Source of the DNA: UBA5158 sp040389045
Lineage (GTDB): Bacteria; Pseudomonadota; Gammaproteobacteria; DSM-16500
NCBI GenBank assembly: GCA_040389045.1
Contig: JAZKAT010000053.1
Coordinates: forward strand, 6,509-70,508
Reading direction: 5' to 3'
Length of the DNA stretch: 64,000 nucleotides
In this document: piece after piece, positions 45,350 to 54,152 of the stretch
Layout: each line of letters begins with the position of its first letter
How positions within the stretch are numbered: the stretch's first letter is position 1
The notes under the pieces: model-generated
Databases searched by the model: none
What the model saw: only the letters and a program-made list of their open reading frames with translations
What the model was told of the DNA's origin: nothing
Translations under genes and position numbers: made by a program

Positions 45350-45970
45350 ATGCAGAATTTAATTAAGCTCGAGATTCAAAAAACTCAAACCATGCTGGCT
45401 GCCATTGCGCAAAATACCGCGTTGCTGCAAATGGTGGAAACTGTCACCCGCCAGTGTGTTAATGCCTTGCGTAATAATGGCAAAATTCTTTTTGTTGGTA
45501 ACGGTGGCAGTGCGGCGGATGCGCAGCACTTGGCGGCGGAATTGGTTAGTCGTTTCCGTTATGATCGTCCGGGTTTGCCTGGTATTGCGTTAACCACGGA
45601 TACGTCCGCGTTGACTGCGATCGGTAATGATTATTCCTATGAAAAAGTTTTTTCGCGCCAGATTGAAGCGCTAGGTCAGCCTGGCGATGTGTTGATTGGT
45701 ATTTCCACCTCGGGCAAATCACCCAATATTTTACGCGCTTTTGAAGCGGCACGCGCCAAGAGTATTATTACCGTTGGTTTTACTCGGGACAGTGCACCCA
45801 TGTTTGATGAGCGTTGTGATTTTGTTGTCAATATGCCGACGAATGAAACCTCTAAAGCCCAGGAAGGACATATTTTGTTGGGCCACATCATTTGCCAGTT
45901 AATAGAAGAAGAAATGTTCGGCGCGCAATACAATCCTGAATTAAAAACGATTAAAGCAGTGACAGCCTGA
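45350..45970 (+). CDS. gmhA: sedoheptulose 7-phosphate isomerase
   Basis: 206 residues, a SIS-fold GmhA: KILFVGNGGSAADAQHLAAELVSRF near residue 45, IALTTDTSALTAIGNDY, LIGISTSGKSPNI, and the C-terminal EEGHILLGHIICQLIE-like motif. It converts sedoheptulose 7-phosphate to D-glycero-D-manno-heptose 7-phosphate. GGGAG precedes the ATG. TGATG overlap with the following hddC-like gene indicates coupling. Confidence 0.93.
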   Translation: MQNLIKLEIQKTQTMLAAIAQNTALLQMVETVTRQCVNALRNNGKILFVGNGGSAADAQHLAAELVSRFRYDRPGLPGIALTTDTSALTAIGNDYSYEKVFSRQIEALGQPGDVLIGISTSGKSPNILRAFEAARAKSIITVGFTRDSAPMFDERCDFVVNMPTNETSKAQEGHILLGHIICQLIEEEMFGAQYNPELKTIKAVTA

Positions 45971-46662
45971 TGCAAGCGATCATTTTAGCCGGTGGCTTTG
46001 GCACGCGATTACGTTCGGTGTTGGCGGATGTGCCAAAACCGATGGCGCCATTGCACGGCAAGCCTTTTTTAGCCTATTTATTGTATTATCTAAAAGGCCA
46101 GGGCGTCACGGATGTTGCATTGTCAGTGCATTATCTGCGTGAACAAATCGAAGCATATTTTGGGAATTCTTATAAAGAAATTTCGATTCAATATGCGGTA
46201 GAAGAACGGCCGTTAGGAACCGGCGGGGCGATTATCAAATCATTGCCGTTGACTGATCCGTCACGACCGGTATTTGTGTTAAACGGCGATACGTTTTTGC
46301 AAATGGATTATCGAGCCATGCTGGTTATGCATCATCAGCATGGCGGTTTGTTGTCAATGGCGTTGCGTAGTGTTGATGATTGCAGTCGTTATGGTGTGGT
46401 AATGACAGAAAATAATGTCATTACCGCTTTTAAAGAGCAGGGCGGTAGTTACCCTGGCTTGATTAACGCGGGTGTGTACTTGTTAAATGCGAATTTGTTT
46501 CGGGGCCGAAGTTTTCCTGAGCAGTTTTCATTTGAAAGGGATTTTTTATTTCCTGAAGTTGCCAGCATTAAACCGCAGGCTTTTGTCGTAGAAGATTATT
46601 TTATAGATATCGGCGTGCCGGAAGATTATGAGCGGGCGATGAATGACTTTTTGATAAGTTAA
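45970..46662 (+). CDS. hddC: HddC-type sugar-1-phosphate nucleotidyltransferase
   Basis: 230 residues with the nucleotidyltransferase signature ILAGGFGTRLRSVLADVPKPMAPL, FVLNGDTFL and INAGVYLLN. Sequence and context match D-glycero-alpha-D-manno-heptose 1-phosphate guanylyltransferase, making GDP-heptose. Starts one base inside the gmhA stop. A second such enzyme is at 60050. Confidence 0.88.
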   Translation: MQAIILAGGFGTRLRSVLADVPKPMAPLHGKPFLAYLLYYLKGQGVTDVALSVHYLREQIEAYFGNSYKEISIQYAVEERPLGTGGAIIKSLPLTDPSRPVFVLNGDTFLQMDYRAMLVMHHQHGGLLSMALRSVDDCSRYGVVMTENNVITAFKEQGGSYPGLINAGVYLLNANLFRGRSFPEQFSFERDFLFPEVASIKPQAFVVEDYFIDIGVPEDYERAMNDFLIS

Positions 46663-46693
46663 ATTATTATCGTCTCATTTACGGGAGTACCAC

Positions 46694-46852
46694 GTGTTAA
46701 GTCGAATTAGATCTGTGCTGGTGAAATTCACTAGTCAAAACCGCAATTTTTCATCTTATAAATCACCACTGCCAGTTATTAATTCCCGTACGCCAAAAAG
46801 TGTGTTTAACGCGATCCTTACGGTATTCAAGTCGTGGTTATCGCGGGTTTAG
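46694..46852 (+). CDS. possible 52-residue small protein
   Basis: A GTG start with GGGAG 6 bases upstream opens a 52-codon basic frame (LSRIRSVLVKFTSQNRNF...). It ends two bases before the next ATG. It could be an independent small protein or the front part of a broken gene. No family recognised. Confidence 0.35.
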   Translation: MLSRIRSVLVKFTSQNRNFSSYKSPLPVINSRTPKSVFNAILTVFKSWLSRV

Positions 46853-46854
46853 TC

Positions 46855-47205
46855 ATGGAACATCTGACTGATGGCTTGGTAAAAGGTTTGGAACATCGTG
46901 TAGTTGCTAATCCATTGCCTGGTGGAAAAAGGTATAAACGAGAAGCGATAAATAGTTTCGTAATGATAGATGCTGATTTGAATCCGCTGCTTCAACCGCT
47001 TCTGCTTGCCCCTAGTGAACCGCATTACTCATCTATGCCGATGGCAACTTTTTTTGAAACGCAGGTCAAGGTATATAATGCAGAAGAAAAAATGCAAACA
47101 CCAGATGCCCAGCTTACCGCCGCTGACTTAGCGCCTTTCCCAAAAGAAGACGAAATCGAAACCCTGACCAACTTCAGCGGTGTTTCATATAGAAGACGAG
47201 GGTGA
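46855..47205 (+). CDS. hypothetical small protein
   Basis: 116 residues from the ATG at 46855, soluble, Pro/Leu-rich. No recognised family and no strong ribosome-binding site; it may be coupled to the 52-codon frame ending just before. It lies between the hddC-like gene and the convergent fcl-like gene. Confidence 0.45.
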   Translation: MEHLTDGLVKGLEHRVVANPLPGGKRYKREAINSFVMIDADLNPLLQPLLLAPSEPHYSSMPMATFFETQVKVYNAEEKMQTPDAQLTAADLAPFPKEDEIETLTNFSGVSYRRRG

Positions 47206-47233
47206 CATGGCTAAGTCACGTTAACTTGAAAAA

Positions 47234-48163
47234 CTAGACTGCTACCGCGGTAAAATGGTGTTGATACATTCTTTGCAATCCATCATCCAATGCGACTTTT
47301 GGCTGCCAGCCTAAGGCAAACAATTTTTTCGAATCTAGACATTTGCGCGGCGCGCCATCCGGGCGTTCCTTATCTAAGGAAATTTTTCCATTAAACCCTA
47401 CCGTAGCCGCGATCTTATGCGCCAGCTCGGCAATTGAAATTTCCTGCATGGTGCCAACATTAATAATTTCCCGTGAATCATAATGCTGCATCAGAAAAAT
47501 TAACGCATCCGCCAAATCATCCACATAAATAAATTCGCGCATGGGCTGGCCGGTGCCCCACAATACGACTTCGTCAAGACCTTCTATTTTAGCCTGATGA
47601 AAACGTTGCATTAAACCGGGTATCACATGTGATGCCTGCGGATTAAAATTATCACCAACGCCGTAAGAGTTAGTGGGCATAGGTACGATAGCATTCATTT
47701 GATGTTCGCGCGCGTAGGCCTGGCACATCACAATGCCATTAATCTTGGCCGCAGCGTAAGCCACGTTGGTGGGTTCTATCAAGCCATCGAGAAAATAATT
47801 TTCGCTGATGGGTTGAGGCGCCATTTTGGGATAAGTGCAGGCTGAGCCGGGAAATAATAATTTTTCAACGCCGTAAACATGGGCGGCTTGAATGACATTG
47901 CAATGCATTTGCGTATTGTCATAAATAAATTTGGCGGGATAAGTATTATTAGCATGAATGCCGCCGACTATGGCCGCCAGATGAAACACATACTGTGGTT
48001 GATGTTGTTTGAAATACTGCATAACCAATGCTTGATCACGCAAATCAAGTTCTTGATGAGTAGGGGCCAGCAATGTGGCGGAAAAGCTTTTTAATTGTTT
48101 GATCAAGGCGCCGCCAACCATGCCGGTACTGCCAGTAACAAGAATTTTGGTGTTTGTTTTCAT
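47234..48163 (-). CDS. GDP-L-fucose synthase-like epimerase/reductase
   Basis: 309 residues, an extended SDR of the Fcl/WcaG type: VTGSTGMVGGALI, FHLAAIVGGIHANNTYPA, the LFPGSACTYP and YAAAK catalytic residues, and GDNFNPQASHVIPGLM. Fcl enzymes epimerise and reduce GDP-4-keto-6-deoxy sugars. With the GMD-like gene at 44296 it would complete a GDP-6-deoxyhexose or, more probably given the neighbours, GDP-6-deoxyheptose pathway. Confidence 0.85.
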   Translation of the reverse strand: MKTNTKILVTGSTGMVGGALIKQLKSFSATLLAPTHQELDLRDQALVMQYFKQHQPQYVFHLAAIVGGIHANNTYPAKFIYDNTQMHCNVIQAAHVYGVEKLLFPGSACTYPKMAPQPISENYFLDGLIEPTNVAYAAAKINGIVMCQAYAREHQMNAIVPMPTNSYGVGDNFNPQASHVIPGLMQRFHQAKIEGLDEVVLWGTGQPMREFIYVDDLADALIFLMQHYDSREIINVGTMQEISIAELAHKIAATVGFNGKISLDKERPDGAPRKCLDSKKLFALGWQPKVALDDGLQRMYQHHFTAVAV

Positions 48164-48330
48164 AGAGTTAAAACCTGAGTAGGAATAGGTACAAGATGGG
48201 CTGGAATGTTAACAAGTAACTCTCTACGAGAAAAGCTTTTTATAAGGCTAACCTGCCTAAGCCATCTGTTTTTTTGATCTAAAAAGAGGTATCATCCGGC
48301 GTTTATGCAAATAATCAAAAAGGAGTTTAT

Positions 48331-49500
48331 ATGCACAAAGAATTTTTATTCACCTCTGAATCTGTATCAGAAGGTCACCCAGATAAAATAGCCGATCAAA
48401 TCTCAGATGCGGTTTTGGATGCGATGTTAGTACAAGACAAGCGCGCGCGTGTAGCCTGTGAAACTTTCGTGAAGACAGGCATGGTGCTGGTAGGCGGCGA
48501 AGTCACTACATCAGCCTGGGTGGACATAGAACAAATTACCCGTAATGTGGTGCGCGACATTGGTTATAACAGTTCAGACATAGGGTTTGACTGGGAGTCA
48601 TGCGCAGTGATGTCCGCTATCGGCAAACAATCCGTAGATATCGCGCAAGGTGTAGACCGCGAAAATAATGAAGAACAGGGCGCTGGTGATCAAGGCTTAA
48701 TGTTTGGTTATGCTACCAATGAAACCAAAACCTTCATGCCTGCGCCAATTTATTATGCGCATGAATTAGTAAAGCGTCAGGCAAAATTACGTAAAGAAGG
48801 CACATTGTCCTGGCTGCGTCCTGATGCGAAAAGTCAAATTACCTTCCGTTATGTGGATAACAAACCCGTGGCTGTTGATACGGTTGTTTTATCAACTCAG
48901 CACCACCCGGATATCAGTCATCAAGATTTAACCGAAGCGGTTATTGAAAATATCATCAAGCCAGTGCTGCCAGAAGAATGGTTAAGCGCCAAGACCAAAT
49001 ATTTGGTGAACCCTACCGGACGTTTTGTTATCGGTGGCCCATTAGGTGATTGTGGTTTGACAGGCCGTAAAATTATTGTGGATACTTACGGCGGAATGGC
49101 GCGTCATGGCGGTGGTTGTTTCTCCGGTAAAGATCCTTCCAAGGTTGACCGTTCCGCTGCTTACGCTTGCCGTTATGTCGCAAAAAATATTGTCGCCGCG
49201 GGTTTGGCTGACCGCTGTGAAATTCAAATTTCTTACGCGATCGGTGTTGCCGAGCCGACTTCTATTCATGTTGAAACCTTTGGTACGGGGAAAATTCCAC
49301 ACCATAGGTTGATTCAATTGATACGCGAGCATTTTGATTTGCGTCCTTATGGCATTATTAAAATGCTGGATTTACTGCGACCGATTTATCGTGCCACTGC
49401 GAGTTATGGGCATTTTGGTCGTGAAGATTTGAATGTAAGTTGGGAAAAAACCGATAAGGCCGAGATGCTGAGTAAAGCGGCTAATCTCGAAGTTGCTTAA
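48331..49500 (+). CDS. metK: S-adenosylmethionine synthetase
   Basis: 389 residues, standard length. Signature GHPDKIADQISDAVLDA at the N-terminus, GAGDQGLMFGYA, and the P-loop-like GGGCFSGKDPSKVDRSAAY. Makes SAM from Met and ATP in the cytoplasm. AAGGAG lies 8 bases before the ATG. ahcY follows after 17 bases. Confidence 0.98.
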   Translation: MHKEFLFTSESVSEGHPDKIADQISDAVLDAMLVQDKRARVACETFVKTGMVLVGGEVTTSAWVDIEQITRNVVRDIGYNSSDIGFDWESCAVMSAIGKQSVDIAQGVDRENNEEQGAGDQGLMFGYATNETKTFMPAPIYYAHELVKRQAKLRKEGTLSWLRPDAKSQITFRYVDNKPVAVDTVVLSTQHHPDISHQDLTEAVIENIIKPVLPEEWLSAKTKYLVNPTGRFVIGGPLGDCGLTGRKIIVDTYGGMARHGGGCFSGKDPSKVDRSAAYACRYVAKNIVAAGLADRCEIQISYAIGVAEPTSIHVETFGTGKIPHHRLIQLIREHFDLRPYGIIKMLDLLRPIYRATASYGHFGREDLNVSWEKTDKAEMLSKAANLEVA

Positions 49501-49517
49501 CACAAGGAAACTATTTA

Positions 49518-50834
49518 ATGCAGGCAGAAAATATTCTCATGACAAAAACCGCTGATTTTAAAGTTGCAGATATGTCCCTGGCCGAATGGGGCCGCAAGGA
49601 AATTCTTATCGCTGAAACGGAAATGCCAGGCTTGATGGCGTTACGTGAAACACATAAGGGTAAATTCCCATTACGCGGCGCGCGCATCGTGGGTTGTTTG
49701 CATATGACTGTGCAAACCGCGGTGTTGATTGAAACACTGACTGCGTTAGGCGCGGAAGTCCGCTGGTCTTCCTGCAATATTTTTTCCACGCAAGACCATG
49801 CGGCCGCGGCGATAGCCAAGGCTGGTATTCCGGTATTTGCCTGGAAAGGTGAGACAGAAGAAGAGTATGAATGGTGCCTGGAACAAAGCGTGGTCGGCCC
49901 CAATGGCTGGACACCGAATTTGTTACTGGATGATGGTGGTGATTTAACCGTATTGGTCCATCAAAAATATCCTGAACTATTGCAAAACATTAAAGGCTTG
50001 TCCGAAGAAACCACGACCGGCGTGCATAGACTTTATGAAATGCATAAGGAAGGCAAATTGGGCGTACCTGCGATTAACGTTAATGATTCAGTAACAAAAT
50101 CCAAATTTGATAATTTGTATGGCTGCCGCGAATCGCTGGTGGATGGTATCAAACGCGCTACTGATGTAATGATCGCCGGTAAAATAGCAGTCGTTTGTGG
50201 TTATGGCGATGTGGGTAAGGGTTGCGCGCAATCCTTACGGGGTTTAGGTGCGACGGTGTGGATTACAGAAATTGATCCGATTTGCGCATTGCAAGCGGCA
50301 ATGGAAGGTTACCGTGTCGTTACTATGGATGAAGCGGCTGCGCTAGGTAATATTTTTGTGACGGCGACAGGCAACAAAGATGTTATCACCAACAAGCATA
50401 TGCTCAATATGCAAGACCAGTCCATTGTTTGTAACATTGGTCACTTTGATTCAGAAATTAATGTTGCTTCATTACGTCAATACCAGTGGGAAAATATCAA
50501 ACCGCAAGTGGATCACATTATTTTTCCAGATGGCAAGCGGATAATTTTGCTGGCGGAAGGCCGTTTGGTTAACCTGGGCTGTGCCACCGGACATCCAAGT
50601 TTTGTGATGTCGACTTCGTTTACCAATCAAGTGTTAGCGCAGTTGGAATTATGGCAGAACACGGCTGCCTATACCTTGGGCGTACATGTATTGCCTAAAC
50701 ATTTGGATGAAATGGTCGCGCGGTTACACTTGAAGAAATTAGGAGTTAAGTTGACTAAGCTGACGAATGAGCAAGCGGAATATTTGAGTATATCAACAGA
50801 CGGTCCGTATAAGCCGAAGAATTATCGGTATTAA
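49518..50834 (+). CDS. ahcY: adenosylhomocysteinase
   Basis: 438 residues. It hydrolyses S-adenosylhomocysteine to adenosine and homocysteine, recycling the SAM product. Seen are CNIFSTQDHAAAAI, EETTTGVHRLYEM, the NAD-binding VVCGYGDVGKGCAQSL, and the conserved C-terminal KPKNYRY. AAGGAA precedes the ATG. Together with metK it forms a methyl-cycle operon. Confidence 0.98.
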   Translation: MQAENILMTKTADFKVADMSLAEWGRKEILIAETEMPGLMALRETHKGKFPLRGARIVGCLHMTVQTAVLIETLTALGAEVRWSSCNIFSTQDHAAAAIAKAGIPVFAWKGETEEEYEWCLEQSVVGPNGWTPNLLLDDGGDLTVLVHQKYPELLQNIKGLSEETTTGVHRLYEMHKEGKLGVPAINVNDSVTKSKFDNLYGCRESLVDGIKRATDVMIAGKIAVVCGYGDVGKGCAQSLRGLGATVWITEIDPICALQAAMEGYRVVTMDEAAALGNIFVTATGNKDVITNKHMLNMQDQSIVCNIGHFDSEINVASLRQYQWENIKPQVDHIIFPDGKRIILLAEGRLVNLGCATGHPSFVMSTSFTNQVLAQLELWQNTAAYTLGVHVLPKHLDEMVARLHLKKLGVKLTKLTNEQAEYLSISTDGPYKPKNYRY

Positions 50835-50841
50835 GAAAAAA

Positions 50842-50875
50842 CTGTTGGGCTTCGCTGCGCTCAGCGCCAACCTAC
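50842..50875 (-). repeat. dispersed repeat, family A
   Basis: Reverse-complement copy of the 23149 and 60858 elements with one inserted base in the AGCGCCAAC half. Located 8 bases after the ahcY stop, in a convergent spacer. Confidence 0.75.
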
Positions 50876-50877
50876 TT

Positions 50878-50905
50878 TGTCATTCCTGCCTGCGCGGGAA
50901 TGACA
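50878..50905. repeat. dispersed palindrome, family B
   Basis: 28-base palindrome TGTCATTCCTGCC with the inverse GCGCGGGAATGACA, one mismatch. Directly abuts the family A copy. Confidence 0.8.
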
Positions 50906-50925
50906 GAAAGGAGGCCTGATAAGTA

Positions 50926-51873
50926 CTACACCATCTCTAGTTTTTCCTGTGGATCTTTAGCAGTCGCACTATCCGCTCCCAATCGCAACACCTGAATTTC
51001 GTCCCCAACCAAACTGTATTCAAACCCATGCTGTTGAACACACGGAGTATCAGCGGATAACGCCGCCGCGCGGAAACGCAGGCCATGCCAGGGGCAGGTA
51101 ATTTGGGTATCGCACATTTTACCTTTTAACAAAGGCCCGCCTTCGTGTGGACAAAAGGCTGGCCAAATTAAATAATTGTCCTGTTCTTTTTTCAAAATAA
51201 ATTCCACATTGCCCAAAGCAACTTGAGACGCTTGTTCTTTAAAGTTAGCTAGTAAAAAACTAGCCGCTTCCGGAAGCATAGGGTAAATAGTATTGGAACC
51301 TAAACGGTTCGAGTTGTAATAATCCGGTGGATCGTTACGAAAAGTATAACCCTTGTTACGTAAATCAAAACGCCCATTGCGAATTTGCGCATCTTCAACT
51401 TGCAAACGTTCATTCAACTTTATTAATTTTCGATTAAGCAGCCCATGAGCAAAGCGAAATATTTTATGCGAAGCAATGAACCACTCATTTTTTAATTGCA
51501 GAGCATGATTTTCAGTTTCTTCAAACGAAATGATAAAATGCAAAAAAATAATGCCGCCAATCGTCATGCTTTGATAGAAAGTATAGTCAGCAACCCGCAC
51601 ATCAGTAACGGTGATGAACAGCGGCCATTTGCTAAATTGAGTAAGTGACAGGGCGAAATCTTTACCTAGTGCGATACGGAGACTTTTTTCATAAGTATTA
51701 TGAATACTCTGTCTATGTAATTGATCCATATGGTTCCAGGCCATGTCAGGTAAAGTACAGCGGGGCACCGTGTAATTAAAACAATTCCGCGTGACCGACA
51801 TGCCCTTAGTGAAGTTTTTTATTTGCTGATATAAATTTTCAGCAGTAAGAAATTTAGTAACTGTGTCTACCAT
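50926..51873 (-). CDS. Rieske [2Fe-2S] domain protein
   Basis: 315 residues. A C-terminal Rieske domain with Cys241-x-His243 (CPHEGGPL) and Cys260-x2-His263 (CPWHG) is intact. The N-terminal 220 residues show no known motif to me. No catalytic iron domain of ring-hydroxylating oxygenases is apparent. It may act as an electron-transfer oxidoreductase or modify the sugar products of the cluster. Divergent from the E1 alpha gene, with a 230-base promoter region between them. Confidence 0.8.
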   Translation of the reverse strand: MVDTVTKFLTAENLYQQIKNFTKGMSVTRNCFNYTVPRCTLPDMAWNHMDQLHRQSIHNTYEKSLRIALGKDFALSLTQFSKWPLFITVTDVRVADYTFYQSMTIGGIIFLHFIISFEETENHALQLKNEWFIASHKIFRFAHGLLNRKLIKLNERLQVEDAQIRNGRFDLRNKGYTFRNDPPDYYNSNRLGSNTIYPMLPEAASFLLANFKEQASQVALGNVEFILKKEQDNYLIWPAFCPHEGGPLLKGKMCDTQITCPWHGLRFRAAALSADTPCVQQHGFEYSLVGDEIQVLRLGADSATAKDPQEKLEMV

Positions 51874-52103
51874 AAATCTGTGTCCTTTTGTTGATGATTA
51901 CTTAGCCTTCACTATGCTGGCATGGCTGCTATTTTTTGCATAATTTTTGCCTTTTTTCAAAGCTTATTTTGAACTTAAGCATACTTGCTATTAAAGTGTT
52001 TTTCCTATACATTGCTCGTTCTGCAAATATTAAGGGAATAATGCATCGCAAACCGGTATATTTCTCCCTTCGAACATCATTTAATAAGGGTTAAACAAGC
52101 GAT

Positions 52104-53066
52104 ATGGAAAACCAGGAATTAATTGAGCGTCTCTATAAATCAATGTTACTCATCCGCCAGTTTGAATTAAGATTGGCCGAAGTTTATCACACTGATGTTA
52201 TCAAAAGCCCCGTACATTTATCCGTTGGACAAGAAGCGATCGCAGTTGGTGTATGTGACGTGCTTGCAGCCGATGATGTCATTTCAAATACGTATCGTTG
52301 TCATGCAACTTATATTGCCAAAGGCGGTGATTTAAATGAAATGATGGCGGAACTCTGGGGCAAGACTACGGGTTGTGCCGGTGGTAAAGCTGGCTCTATG
52401 CATTTGGTTGATGTCAAACGCGGCATCATGGGTGCGTCAGCAGTAGTGGGCACTACGGTACCCGTTGCGGCAGGTCATGCCTGGGCTTTTCAACAAGATG
52501 CTAAAAAAACTGGCCATCAACGCGTTGTTGCCGCCATGTTTGGTGATGGTTGCACCGAAGAAGGGTGTTTTTATGAAACAATTAATTTTGCTTCGTTAAA
52601 AAAATTGCCAATCGTATTCATTTGTGAAAATAATCGACTCGCTATCCATACTCCTATTGAACGCCGCTGGGCAACGGAACGCTTGTGCGAACGGATTGAA
52701 ACGTTTGGCATCAAGACCCATAAAATTGACGATAGCGATATTTTTAAAATCCGCGAAGTAATGACGCAAGCGGTAGCCGATGCGCGCGCTGGCAAAGGGC
52801 CAACTTTTATTGAGTGTGCGACTTATCGCTGGCTGGAACATGTAGGCCCACGTGATGATCATGACCAGGAATACCGTGATGGGGAAGTTTATCAGCAATG
52901 GCAGACTAATGATCAAATCAAACGCTTAGCCGATATGCTGGATGAGCAGACACTTAATCGAATCCAGGAAGAAATTACATTAGCCATCAGGCAATCAGAA
53001 GAATTTGCCGATAAAAGCCCCTATCCCGCAGCTGAGGAGTTATACACCCATGTTTACGCAAACTGA
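52104..53066 (+). CDS. thiamine diphosphate-dependent E1 alpha subunit
   Basis: 320 residues, PDH/acetoin dehydrogenase E1-alpha type. The ThDP-binding GDG (147-149) ... ENN (175-177) motif is intact, and SVGQEAIAVGV and HVGPRDDHDQEYRD match the E1-alpha family. The next gene is E1 beta. No E2 (lipoyl acyltransferase) or E3 gene accompanies them. Embedded in a nucleotide-sugar operon, it may perform a carboligation on a keto sugar rather than feed acetyl-CoA. That role is inference. Confidence 0.85.
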   Translation: MENQELIERLYKSMLLIRQFELRLAEVYHTDVIKSPVHLSVGQEAIAVGVCDVLAADDVISNTYRCHATYIAKGGDLNEMMAELWGKTTGCAGGKAGSMHLVDVKRGIMGASAVVGTTVPVAAGHAWAFQQDAKKTGHQRVVAAMFGDGCTEEGCFYETINFASLKKLPIVFICENNRLAIHTPIERRWATERLCERIETFGIKTHKIDDSDIFKIREVMTQAVADARAGKGPTFIECATYRWLEHVGPRDDHDQEYRDGEVYQQWQTNDQIKRLADMLDEQTLNRIQEEITLAIRQSEEFADKSPYPAAEELYTHVYAN

Positions 53067-54150
53067 AACCGCGCCGGAAGCTCACGCTAAACAAGAGATG
53101 CGCTTGATCCGTTATAACCAGGCGTTGCGCGAAGCATTTGAATCGGAAATGGAACGCGATCCTAACGTTTTTTTATTTGGTCTGGATGTCGATGATCATA
53201 TCGGGATTCAAGGTTCGACCGTGGGTCTTGCTGAAAAATTTGGCGGCGACCGAGTATTTGGCACACCACTTTCAGAAGCGGCCATGACGGGTTTTGCAGT
53301 GGGCGCAGCGGTGGCTGGCAAAAGGCCAATTCACACCCATATTCGTATGGATTTCATGCTGCTATGCATGAATGAATTAGTAAACATGGCGGCCAAATTA
53401 CATTATATGTACAACGGTCAAGTTACCGTTCCTCTGGTAGTGCGCACTATGATTGGGCGTTCATGGGGGCAGGGCGGCCAGCATTCACAAGCATTACATT
53501 CATTATTTATGCATATCCCAGGCTTGAAAGTAGTCGCGCCCGCCAATGCGCATGATGCCAAAGGCTGCATGATTGCCGCGATACGCGATAACAATCCGGT
53601 TATTTTTATTGAACACCGCTTACTTTATTCAACCGAAGGTTATGTGCCAACAGGTTCGTATGAAGTGAAGCTAGGCCAGGCACGGACTTTAATTAAAGGC
53701 ACCGACATTACCATAGTCGCGGTGTCACACATGGTCATGGAAGCATTGCGTGCTAAAGAACATTTGGCGACGATTGGCATCAGCGCTGAAGTGATAGACC
53801 CAGTGACTTTGTGGCCGCTGGATATGGATACTATTATTAAGTCCACGCAAAAAACCGGCCGCTTATTGATAGTGGATAATGCCTGGCTTACCTGTGGTGC
53901 CAGCAGTGAAATAATGACGCGAGTCGTTGAAACTATGCAACACGATGGCAAACCAGTACCGCCTATGGTGCGTATGGGTTTTGCGCCAACCACTTGTCCG
54001 ACCACGAAACCCTTGGAAAATTTATTTTATCCAAACGGCCGTACTATTGCCGCCAAAGCTTATGAGATGGTTAAAGGCAAAAAAGCCAAAGCCTGGGAAC
54101 CACCACTCGCTGCTAAAACTGAAATTGATGCGTTTAAGGGGCCGTTTTAA
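53050..54150 (+). CDS. thiamine diphosphate-dependent E1 beta subunit
   Basis: 366 residues from the ATG at 53050 (GAGGAG 10 bases upstream), overlapping the alpha gene by 17 bases. E1-beta pattern: FGTPLSEAAMTGFAVGAAVAG, the Arg/Trp loop IGRSWGQGGQHSQALHSLF, GLKVVAPANAHDAKG, and EVIDPVTLWPLDMDTI. Slightly longer than usual at the C-terminus. Forms the heterotetramer active site with the alpha subunit. Confidence 0.87.
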   Translation: MFTQTETAPEAHAKQEMRLIRYNQALREAFESEMERDPNVFLFGLDVDDHIGIQGSTVGLAEKFGGDRVFGTPLSEAAMTGFAVGAAVAGKRPIHTHIRMDFMLLCMNELVNMAAKLHYMYNGQVTVPLVVRTMIGRSWGQGGQHSQALHSLFMHIPGLKVVAPANAHDAKGCMIAAIRDNNPVIFIEHRLLYSTEGYVPTGSYEVKLGQARTLIKGTDITIVAVSHMVMEALRAKEHLATIGISAEVIDPVTLWPLDMDTIIKSTQKTGRLLIVDNAWLTCGASSEIMTRVVETMQHDGKPVPPMVRMGFAPTTCPTTKPLENLFYPNGRTIAAKAYEMVKGKKAKAWEPPLAAKTEIDAFKGPF

Positions 54151-54152
54151 GA

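Noticed and set aside
48164..48330. SAM or SAH riboswitch upstream of metK
   Set aside because: I looked for a multi-stem leader with conserved core in the 167 bases but could not build one; the spacer before ahcY is only 17 bases.
52104..54150. Ordinary pyruvate dehydrogenase complex genes
   Set aside because: No E2 or E3 nearby and the genes are embedded in sugar enzymes; kept only as an E1-type ThDP enzyme.
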